In this document: piece by piece, positions 10,230 through 20,200 of the stretch
How positions within the stretch are numbered: the stretch's first letter is position 1
Layout of the letters: each line of letters starts with the position of its first letter
Source: Xenopus tropicalis
Taxonomy: Eukaryota > Chordata > Amphibia > Anura > Pipidae
Reading direction: 5' to 3'
NCBI RefSeq assembly: GCF_000004195.4
Contig: NC_030685.2
Coordinates: 58,156,048-58,220,047, forward strand
DNA: 64,000 bases
Made by a program: the position numbers and the translations under genes
The notes under the pieces: generated by a model
The model's input: the letters and a program-made list of their open reading frames with translations, nothing else
What the model was told of the DNA's origin: nothing
The model's database searches: none

Positions 10230-13200
10230 TATCATTAAACTGTGGCCATCCTCCACCCATTCAATAGGAAATTAGGTTAAAGTTACTGTACACCACCTGT
10301 TCTCTGCCCGATAGGATTTATCAACCTACATGAGCCGCACCTGCCTCTCTACAGTCAAATACAAAGACTATTTCTCTTCCTCTTACACTAACTATTATCT
10401 ATCTATATATATACGACTACTACAGCACACATAAGTGTACTTTTGTTAAGCAATTCTTCTGGACTGAAATCTATATAGAAGGCAAAGCAGATGTGCCGTA
10501 GACATTTTTTTAGAGGATCTTAAGCCAGTGCAAGAGGATATAAGAATTATTTATCTGGAGAGCTATTTCCAACCACATTTTGAATAGCCTTGCCAGACTG
10601 GCACTTGTTGTTATAGCATATTGTGATTGTGCAAGCATTTTGATTACTGTCATTGTATCTACTTGAAAATTATTTCTGTTATGCACAGTGTATTGTTTGC
10701 TAGTTACAAACCAGAAAACATTATCCAATGATAGGGAGACTGCATCAAATAAACCCCTTTAATAGACCCTCCCTTGCTTCAATACAGCTCTCTTCTCCCC
10801 TTGTGCCCTGACACGTTTTTAATGCGTTCCATACAGCTCGTGTCAAATTATGCTGAGAATATGTCACTTTGGAATGGACAAATTGAATGCTGATAAAATC
10901 CCCAATGTTTGGCGGAAGGAGCTGACTACATTGTAAGACCTGTCACAGGTCTGATAGATTCACTGGTAATATGTACACGGAAATGTGTATCTGTGTGAGT
11001 CTAAGCAGCTCTCGGCAGCTGGCGAGATGACAAGGATTATTAAAGCCCCAAGGTGCTCGCTATATTCCACCCTTTATTTTCAGAGTCGCTAAATAAGGAA
11101 GGAGATAATGCACAATAGAAAAATTTTATTTTGGATTAATATAAGAAGATTCATCTTTTAAAGCAAAGCCTCTTATTTAAAGAGAATCCTCTTGCTGTGA
11201 CCACTTTCTAATCCAAATGGCAAGGGTGACTGGTTCCCTAAAAATCAATAGTATAGCCTTGTACCTGCCATTTTAAAGGAAACCGTGCACATGTAGTTTA
11301 TCCCCATACAGTCTATATGTTGTAGTTATTATTTATCCCTCTAAAATGGGTACAAAGCAGGGTCTGGTATGTTGTCACTCATGCTGATTAGTCTGTGCTT
11401 TGTCTCAGCAAGTCATGGTGCCAAAATGCAAAAGATCTTTGTGTATTACCTCCAGTTGTCATGAGTCGGAACTGCCTTTAAGAAGTGTGGGCAGGACCCG
11501 TTTCAAGCACAAGGCTGCAGGTCACGGAACTCACCAAAATATTTGTAATTCAACTAGTGTGATCACATTGAACTTGTGATGTTTCCTTACTCTCCTTGCA
11601 ACTCCATACAGATAAATCAGCTGTATATTTTACTTCTCTTGCTCTGTAGCCTCAGGCGCTACTTTTATCAGTAGCCGGATTGATCCAGCAAAATCTCTTT
11701 AGGCCTTAGACTAGTGCTAAGAATTGCCTTCATGGAGGTCACTTTTGTAAAAACTGTTTAACCTATAGTAACACAGACTCAGAAATAAAGGTATAGTGCC
11801 ACGCTTCCAGGGACACCACAGCAGCACAAATGTGTACATGGATAAATCAGTGTTTAGTTTCACTTTTTCACGTTCTTCAAAACATCAGCATTCTTTATTC
11901 TTCACAGAAAGATCTGTTGTTCTGGCTCTGCTCTGATAAGGATTTTCTATAGAACAGGTTTTATCCAAGGCCGAGATTGTTACCAAACTTACTTACTGAA
12001 CTTACATGACTTTACTTAGAAGCACAGTTATTGGATCTTGTTATCTGGAAGCCCTGACAATACTATCCTATAGGATTTATTTTTCATTTTTTTTAAAAAA
12101 AATGTAATCCTTTAGACCATTTACATGCGCCCCTTAATCAGAAACCCCCTGCCCCCAGCAGTGTTGCAAATAATAGATCCCATAGCTGTACAAGTCTAAC
12201 AACGAGGCTGTATTAGTACTTAAGTTACTGCACAGAAAAATATCAGTAATATAAACTATAATACTTTTTACATGCAACTTCATTTTCATGCCTTTTTATC
12301 AACCTTCTAGTTCAGCCTTCTAGGGTACTAATGGGTTTGTAATAAAAAGGTGCAAAGTTTGCTATGGTCTAATCTTCTAGGTGATTAGACCTGCTAATTG
12401 GTTAACCTAGAACAACCAATTAGCAGGTAGAATGTAGTGGCCATCTTTTTAAAAGGAAATATCTAATAGGTTGTTATGGACTGCTGCACCTGGGCCTTTT
12501 ATACTTGTGTGCCTTTTATGGCATATGGGGCTTTGAGTGTTCCTTCATGTAGAAAATCTTTTTTCAATATTTCAAGACCAGCTCTGCACTATGAAATCAT
12601 GTTCATCATATGACCTGCAGTTTAATGCCCTACTGACATCAATCAGACCCTGCATTCATTTTGTGCAACAAAAGGGCAATGGCTTACACTGGGTTTTGAT
12701 CTTCTCTACTTGGCAAATAAATAGGAAGCACAGGAGGTTGCCTTTCACAGGGTGGGCGTGTCCTAATGGTCTGTGCCAGAAGCACAGTAGGAGGGGGATA
12801 GCCAATGACAGCCCTGAAGTTACACAAGCAAAGACAGGTTTCAGTTCCCTATCAGGTCAGCCTAGCTGCTGATTGGTCCCTATCCTACAGTGCAGTGTGC
12901 TGAGTGCCACCCACCCCCCTGCACAGCCTGGGACAGGAAGTAGCAGGAAGTGGAACAGATGGGTGGGACTCATGGGGTTTTGCAGAAGTTTTCAATAAAT
13001 TAGCCTGAAACAATACTTTTTGGAACACACTCCTTCTGTATTTAGATGAGTACAATTCATTAGCACAATATTGTTTTTTACACAATCTGTACCCTTTAAG
13101 GAACATTATACAACACTGTCCTATACTGTCTGAGAAACAATTAGTGGAGACACACCTATTAAAGATATTTGGATTTTACCTTAGAAGTAGTGATAAATAC

Positions 13201-13777
13201 AAATATTTCTTCAAATAAGGATTCTTGTGCCTAACGAACTATGCCCATATGCTTCACTGAACATAAAACTAAGGTATAAGTACATCCTGCTTATAAACAG
13301 GGTATCTCCCCTCAATAAATGTCTATGGAAAGCATTGCAAGTGACAGATTGCTAACGTACTGAACGCGCCGCTCTTCACTTGGCGAACTCCCTATCTGGT
13401 GTGTCTGTACAGCTGTGTATTGCCACTCTGGGACATATTTGTCTCTAAAGCACCTCACTATCCCTTGAATGATGGATACAGGAACAATGTGATTGCTCAA
13501 ATTACCAAGAAACCACCCTCATCATTCTGCCTTTATTTAGCTGGAGCCGGTGTGTACTTGAATATCACGCTGCCAAGGGAACTAATGCATTTTATTCATT
13601 ACAGGGACATAGATATTCCGTGCGGAAGTTGCCATGTTTTTATCCAGTAAAACAGATGTGGGAAAGATCTAAAAAACACATTTAACAGCTAACTGAAAAG
13701 GAATACATTTGTCCATTCAGACTGGCTGTTCTTTGTGGGCTTGTCCATATCTCCTTAGTCAACTTAGCCTTTAAAGG
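10230..13777. other. No gene seen; scattered repeat traces
   Basis: A possible decayed TATGGGATC-family piece lies at 12035-12190. GCTAATTGGTTAACCTAGAA at about 12393 sits in a local inverted repeat. No exon recognised. Confidence 0.5.
12799..12930 (-). repeat. Dispersed repeat, second of an inverted pair
   Basis: The reverse complement resembles 5452-5580 (TCAGCCTAGCTGCTGATTGG, GTTCCCTATCAGGTCAGCC, ATAGCCAATGACAG). The copies differ by several substitutions and small gaps. Confidence 0.75.
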
Positions 13778-13785
13778 GAGACCAT

Positions 13786-13954
13786 TAGTGATGGCTGAAA
13801 TGTTTCGCAAATTTCCGCGTTTTGCCATTGGCGGATTGTTTCGCGAAACGGATGAAAAAATTTGCCACGGAAAAATTCGCCGCACGTCCAAAAATTGTCG
13901 CCAGCGTCAAAAAAGAATAGTCGTGGGCAGAAACGGTAGATTCGCTCATCACTA
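13786..13954. mobile_element. hAT-type MITE with perfect 8-bp duplication
   Basis: GAGACCAT flanks the element on both sides (13778-13785, 13955-13962). The inverted ends are TAGTGATGGCTGAAA and TTCGCTCATCACTA. The interior has CpG-containing inverted blocks (TTTCGCAAATTTCC, TTTCGCGAAACGG). The same end sequence occurs at 53183 and 54676. Confidence 0.92.
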
Positions 13955-14081
13955 GAGACCATTTCTATAAGTGTTCAGTAAAATCTCTTGGCAAAAAGTA
14001 TTTTCCGCAGGGTGATTTATCTTTATATCTATTCACATGAGAGGGAGTGGGGCCATGTTACCATTTAAGTGTTTTCTTTAA

Positions 14082-14581
14082 AGGACAATGAAAGGTTAAT
14101 ATAAATTAAAAGTAAGTCTAAAGGCATTCTTTTTAAGTACTTACTGCATATCTAAATTCCCAGATCCCTGCTTGCTTCTCTGAGATATGGTGCTGGCAGC
14201 CTACAGCAGTGTGAAGCCTACAGTGACATCACTGAAATCTCTCTCCCCTTCCTGTAGGTGCCAGCGGCAGCCTTCCTGTTCTCTGAGCATGTGTGTAACT
14301 TGATCCTGTCTCCTGTTCTGAGCTACACATGCCCACCAGCCAATCAGAAGCGGGTCTGGCAGAGGGGAGGGGGGGAGGGAATGAAACACATGTGCAGTAT
14401 GAAGCAAGGAGGGAAAGGAAGGGAGAATACCTTTTTAGAGATGGCTGCCTGTTCTAGAAAATGTGAAGTAAGTGTGACTGAGTAAATATTTGATTAGGTG
14501 AGCCAAAAGTGTGGTGTTTTTACTAAACAATAGGAGGACTATTGGGCAGTATGCTTTTTAAATTTTGACTTGCATTCTCCT
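14082..14581. mobile_element. TTAA-flanked MITE, first of an adjoining pair
   Basis: The ends AGGACAATGAAAGG and CTTGCATTCTCCT are loosely inverted. TTAA lies at 14078-14081 and 14582-14585. The right TTAA also serves as the left border of the next element. Confidence 0.75.
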
Positions 14582-14585
14582 TTAA

Positions 14586-14893
14586 AGGGTGGTTCAAAAA
14601 ACATAATTAATTATTTACCTTCCTTTTCTACATCTTTCCACCTTTTAAATGGGGGTCACTGACCACAGCAGCCAAAAAAACTATTGCTCTGTGAGCTTAC
14701 ATTTTTATTATCGTTACTTTTTATTACTGATCTTTCTATTCAGGCCCCCTGTTCATCTTCCAGTTTCTCAATTAATCCACTGCCTGGTTACTAAGGTAAC
14801 CAAGACCCTAGTAACCAGCTGCTGAAATACCTAACTGGAGAGCTGCTGAATAAAATCAATTTTTTTTTACATACTTAAAGGTGAACAACCCCT
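14586..14893. mobile_element. TTAA-flanked MITE, second of an adjoining pair
   Basis: The ends AGGGTGGTTCAAAA and GGTGAACAACCCCT are inverted. TTAA flanks at 14582-14585 and 14894-14897. The interior (CCTGGTTACTAAGGTAACC, CTAACTGGAGAGCTGCTGAA) is a repeat I know as abundant in Xenopus. Confidence 0.85.
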
Positions 14894-14897
14894 TTAA

Positions 14898-15891
14898 TAA
14901 GCTCCATTGGATAAAAAAAAGTGTTTGAGTGTCATCATTATGAGAGTCATAATGAGAGTCATCAGTCTTTATTGGCTGTCATGTCATATGATAATTTAAT
15001 TCTCCCAATTATCTAAAAATTCTTATGTCAAAACATGACAGACGTCCTCCTGGCACTGAAATGGTAAAAAGGCTAAAGTGACGATTACACCGACACTTGC
15101 TTGTCAGCAAGTTCAGATATATGGGGGGGCTTTGAAAAGCCTACTTTCTTATATATTTTTCTTATATATTTGTCAGCTATAGTTAATTATTTTTGAAAAG
15201 TGTCATTCATTACAATAAGCAGAAGTCTGATATCTGCATTCACTTGTCACGCCAGATCCCATCGTGTGTCTCATCTCAGAGAGTGACAGGATAATGTGTG
15301 CTGCTCTGAAAGGCTAAGTGACTAAGAAAACATCACCAAGTAAACTGCGTGGACTGGTTAATTACAGCAGAATTAGAATTTGATGTCACAATAAACACCT
15401 TGCATGAACGTGGGAATATTTTTTTGTTTGCTTATTTTAACCCCAGTGTTCTACTGCCTGTAGCTCAGCTCACCCTAAATGGGGAGATGGACTGACTGTA
15501 TTGGAAATGAATACATGGACAAATGATTAATATATAGACAAAATAGATCTGCATTTAACTTGTGTGGGTATCTGTATTGGTACAGCTGTATAAGTCATTA
15601 GGCATCTGTTTTTGCATAAGCTTTAGTCTGCATTACTGTATATCATGCCCACAATGGGCAGTAAAGTTGCTAAACTGTACCCACGCAGTAGGGTACTGAT
15701 CAAAACTAATTGCTGGTTGGTTGCTTTAGGCAACTGTACTTGTGCAATTTAGCACCTATAATAGTGTATAGATTTTATAATATCTGCTTAATGACAGGCA
15801 CACACCCATTCATGCTTACTTTATCTTGAATCTGTTGATCAGATATTTTTGCCTTACGAGACTCTTCATTTTTTAAAGGAAACAGTGTTCC
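14898..15891. other. No gene seen
   Basis: Ordinary intron-like sequence with a small tandem duplication at about 14938-14962 (ATTATGAGAGTCATAATGAG). Confidence 0.5.
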
Positions 15892-16092
15892 CAGTGTGTA
15901 TTGGCACCAGTGTGCCCAGTGGATCATAGCATCAAGCAGAATGCCTGGTATGTCATGGCACCAGTGTGCCCAAGCAGTATGCCTGGTATGTCATGGCACC
16001 AGTGTGCCCAAGCAGTATGCCTGGTATGTCATGGCACCAGTGTGCCCAAGCAGTATGCCTGGTATGTCATGGCACCAGTGTGCCCAATCAGT
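15892..16092. repeat. Minisatellite, left block (38-bp unit)
   Basis: Four to five tandem units of 38 bp, each containing ATGCCTGGTATGTCATGGCA and CCAGTGTGCCCAAGCAGT. The first units are degenerate. The block stops at 16092, where a 798-bp insertion begins, and the same array resumes at 16891. Confidence 0.95.
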
Positions 16093-16890
16093 CCTTGAGA
16101 AAGCTCCGAGTGTATAGGAGCGAAACGCGCGTCGGGCGTTAGGGGGGAATGAGCGGGTGTTGATGTGGGGCTCGGTGACTGGAAGGGCGGGCTGAACGGG
16201 TTGCACGAATGATGTGCATTTTAACAAGCGGGGGTGCTGCAATCTATAAATAAGAGACTGGGCTTAAACACAGGGCTACCTACGCTTTACTTAGGATTGT
16301 TGGATACCCAAATTACTGTATGATAGCCTTTTGCTAAACAGAAAATCGCACTCTTTACCCAATTATAACGGGGTTAAATTCCCTAGTTGGTTAAACAGTG
16401 ATCTTTGATCACAAAATAACTAGATTCTCGTTCTCTTTTTTGGCAACAATTCTGCTACAATAGTATATATGGCTGGGAGAGTGGAAGCATAATAGCTACT
16501 CTGCAAGCTGAAACATTGTAGCGAGCCTAATGAGATGGGTGAACTCTGAACAGCCTCATAGTGTGTTACAGTTCTTTTTGGAGTTGCATTTTCACCTTTC
16601 GCGTTTTTAATGGGGTTTTGTCTGTGACAAATTATATCTTTTTAAAATTTAGCAATAAAAGCTAAGTCTTAATTTTTCTACCAATCCTGATTAATTAAAT
16701 TACCTGACAATTATTTTTCGTTGCGGGTTTACGGTGCAGTGTTCTGAAGTCTACAATAGGAATAACCCTTTGCGAGTATATTCCTGTTTCTCCTTCTCTT
16801 GTTCTATAATTTTACTTCAGTTGCACGTTACCCCCATATTCTCATTACTTTCATACACAGTTAGTGTGGACGGTGCTAGCTCTTTCCAAT
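16093..16890. mobile_element. 798-bp insertion in the minisatellite with a hammerhead-like hairpin at its left end
   Basis: The segment is unrelated to the array that surrounds it. It is flanked by TGTGCCCAATCAGT at 16079-16092 and 16891-16904. This could be a 14-bp target duplication, or simply the repeat register. Its left end reads CTTGAGAAA, a GCTCC/GGAGC stem (16103-16107 with 16117-16121), GAAA (16122-16125), then CGCGCGTC. This resembles a degenerate type I hammerhead core as known from Penelope-like and related small retroelements. No long frame exists inside, so it is non-autonomous. Confidence 0.65.
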
Positions 16891-17640
16891 TGTGCCCAAT
16901 CAGTATGCCTGGCATGTCATGGCACCAGTGTGCCCAATCAGTATGCCTGGTATGTCATGGCACCAGTGTGCCCAAGCAGTATGCCTGGTATGTCATGGCA
17001 CCAGTCTGCCCAATCAGTATGCCTGGTATGTCATGGCACCAGTGTGCCCAATCAGTATGCCTGGTATGTCATGGCACCAGTGTGCCCAAGCAGTATGCCT
17101 GGTATGTCATGGCACCAGTCTGCCCAATCAGTATGCCTGGTATGTCATGGCACCAGTGTGCCCAAGCAGTATGCCTGGTATGTCATGGCACCAGCGTGCC
17201 CAAGCAGTATGCCTGGTATGTCATGGCACCAGTGTGCCCAAGCAGTATGCCTGGTATGTCATGGCGCCAGTGTGCCCAAGCAGTATGCCTGGTATGTCAT
17301 GGCGCCAGTGTGCCCAAGCAGTATGCCTGGTATGTCATGGCACCAGTGTGCCCAAGCAGTATGCCTGGTATGTCATGGCACCAGTGTGACCAAGCAGTAT
17401 GCCTGGTATGTCATGGCGCCAGTGTGCCCAAGCAGTATGCCTGGTATGTCATGGCGCCAGTGTGCCCAAGCAGTATGCCTGGTATGTCATGGCACCAGTG
17501 TGCCCAAGCAGTATGCCTGGTATGTCATGGCACCAGTGTGCCCAAGCAGTTTGCCTGGTATGTCATGGCACCAGTGTGCCCAAGCAGTATGCCTGGTATG
17601 TCATGGCACCAGTGTGCCCAAGCAGTTTGCCTGGTATGTG
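16891..17640. repeat. Minisatellite, main block (38-bp unit)
   Basis: About twenty near-identical 38-bp units follow one another. Variant positions (AATCAGT/AAGCAGT, GGCACC/GGCGCC, GTATGCC/GTTTGCC) are grouped along the array, as expected from local unit duplication. The unit has no stop in any plus-strand frame, so three overlapping open frames of up to 413 codons result. They encode one cyclic 38-residue Cys/Trp/Met-rich repeat and are a product of the array, not evidence for a gene. Confidence 0.97.
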
Positions 17641-18045
17641 TGCTTGGTGTGTCAAAGCACCAGTGTGCCATGGTGCCAAACAGTGTGCCCGGTGTGTCAA
17701 AGCACCAAGCAGTGTGCCCAGTTTGTCATGGCACCAGTGTGCCCAGTGTGTCATAGCACCAAGCAGTGTTCCTGTTGGGTTATGGCACCAGCGTGCCCAT
17801 TGTGTCATGGCTCCAAGCAGTGTGCCCAGTGTGTTATGGCTCCAAGCAGTTTGCCCAGTGTGTCATGGCTCCAAGCAGTGTGCCCAGTGTGTCATGGCTC
17901 CAAGCAGTGTGCCCAGTGTGTCGTGGCTCCAAGCAGTGTGCCCAGTGTGTCATGGCTCCAAGCAGTGTGCCCAGTGTGTCATGGCTCCAAGCAGTGTGCC
18001 CAGTGTGTCATGGCTCCAAGCAGTGTGCCCAGTGTGTCGTGGCAC
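17641..18045. repeat. Minisatellite, right block (29-bp unit)
   Basis: After a degenerate transition (17641-17800), a 29-bp unit takes over (GTGCCCAGTGTGTCATGGCT followed by CCAAGCAGT). It equals the 38-bp unit with the nine bases GTGTGCCCA removed and a few substitutions, so both blocks share one ancestor. About eight units are nearly identical. Confidence 0.95.
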
Positions 18046-18619
18046 ACTCAAGATGTAGTTTGTTTGTTTGTACAAAGTTTAATAATATTGTTTTTCCACA
18101 CATAAAAGGTTTGACAATTAAGGAATGTAATAAGAGCAGTCATAATCCCGGAGGGCTGAGAGTACTTAAAGAGTGTGCTCTAATTTGTTTTGTGTGTGTT
18201 TTTTTAAATGGGAATATAACAAACTGTGAAAGATTAACTTTGTCAGATTGTGAAGAATGGACTAAATTAAACTAACCATGATCAGAAAACAGTAGCAGAT
18301 GTTCATTCAGTGACTGGATCTTCTTAATGTTTCTGCTTGAGGTGTCTAAGCTCTGATAACGCTCCCTCTTTAATTAAAGTGGAGAGATTGGTATTGTTGC
18401 GTGTTTCATTTGCAAAGGCTTGGGCAGGCTGCTTGCTAATTTGCCACAGTGCTCAAACACAGATGAAAGCCAGAATATGTCCCAGAGCAGCAGAGGCTTC
18501 AGTTTACCATTTGCTGTCCAGACCAGGCTACGTACACTTGAATTTAACCTGTTAGGGGACTGTGGAGGTTGGTAAATGATATCATAGGATTTTTTTTGTT
18601 TGTTTCAGAGTTATTTTAT

Positions 18620-18656
<37 letters not shown>

Positions 18657-20007
18657 TTCTTCACACAGAGATGATCATAATCATTATACAGTAACAAATA
18701 GCATTCAGTTCATTGCCTCTAACCCTCATCTTTCTTTTAGCTAGCCTTAATGCCCTTTAGATACTGCTCATTTTCTTACACTATGAATCGGACATTCAGT
18801 TTATTATGGCTGATGCTGAATGAATTCTAAGCCACTTCAGCCCATTCCCAACCCTACCCAGTGATCTCCCTAGGTGCTTTTAGCCAGGTGCGACAATCAC
18901 CATTTTTTGTAAGGCACCAGGCTGTGCTTCCTTCTCTCTGTCGTGCCTCTCACCCACCCCATGCCGAGAATAAGCTACGTGTGGCATTACCCATCTGTAG
19001 TTGTAAGCATTTGGCCTACAGAGCTTTAGGAAGCGGCAATCTCCTGTGATTACCACCTACATATTTTCCCCGCTCATGGCTACTTTTTCATCTGACCCAG
19101 CTGGAAACATTTTCCAGGTAGAATCCTGACACTACCAGAATCCATAAAGCTTTGGGGACCATTATCATGTCATTGTGTTGCACTTAGGCCACTTTTTGGG
19201 ACTAAATGCTTTCATCCAAGTCATCATTAAGTATAGACCACATTGGGTGTTTAATTTCCATCCCAGCTACTCTGTTGTAAAACCTTTCTATATTACTCAT
19301 CTCAAGAATAGAAATAGTCTTATTATGAATGTTTAGTCACCTAGCAATGAAATAATAACACATAAGCAATGTTATGCCCTGCAGCATTAATTACTTACAC
19401 ATACTCATAAAGCTCTGTCATTGATGCAAAGGCAACACTCATGTCTTGAATGTGATTTATATTTGATAAAATCTGAACATTTCTATAACACGCATATTAT
19501 ACTATATATGAATCCACACTGGATGTCAGAATCAATTGCACGCATGCATTTTATCTGCCAGCAACGAGGCCCAGCTCATCATCCTCAAAACTGCCTTTGG
19601 GCTCAGCAGGTGATTGGGGAACCCATACGGTATGTGCATAGAACAATGCAGTCCAATTCTTTGTGGCAGAGGGATGCTGAGGAAACTGGGGTATCTGGGG
19701 TATTGCTCCAATTATAATAAAATGAAATAAAAGGTTTAGTAAATCTAAATGAAAAAGACAACATAGAGCACAATGGTTCCTTATGATGTGCAACACTTAT
19801 CTGTGTGTTTGTTGGGGGGCCAGGTACATTCTATGTATACTACTGTGCATGCAACAGAGAAGTGATGGTGGCCCAGGAAGTTCTAACCAGTGGCATATGG
19901 TGGCTGTGTATTAGAAGTGGAACAGAGACTAATAAAAGAGCCCATGTTTTTTAGGACTTAGGTTGCCTTTAACAGCCTTTCCAGACAAGGCATGCTGGTA
20001 TTTGTAA
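18046..20007. other. No gene seen
   Basis: Apart from the TA microsatellite, no frame, exon or repeat could be recognised. Confidence 0.5.
18624..18652. repeat. (TA)n microsatellite
   Basis: A 29-bp alternating TA run, likely polymorphic in length. Confidence 0.95.
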
Positions 20008-20200
20008 TACAGGTATGGCATCCATTATCCTGAAACCTGTTATCCAGAAAGCTCTGAATTATGTGAAGGCCATCTACCATAGACTCAATTTGAATCAAAT
20101 AATTCAGATTTTTAACAATGATTTCCTTTTTCTTTGTAAGACTGCCTTGTACGTTATCCTAACTAAGGAATAATTGATCCTTATAGGGGACAAAACATAT
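20008..20200. mobile_element. MITE of the TATGGGATC family, partial copy
   Basis: One end and half of the interior are present (TACAGGTATGGCATCC, CCAGAAAGCTCTGAATTA, TTGTACGTTATCCTAACTAAGG). It breaks off at about 20200 into AT-rich sequence. Confidence 0.8.

Noticed and set aside
15896..18055. CRISPR array (regular 38-bp periodicity)
   Set aside because: Units are directly abutting with no unique spacers, and the genome is vertebrate.
16734..18105. Long plus-strand frames of 340 and 413 codons
   Set aside because: They lie in the minisatellite. The stop-free 38-bp and 29-bp units open all three frames and encode the same cyclic peptide, so this is no evidence for a gene.
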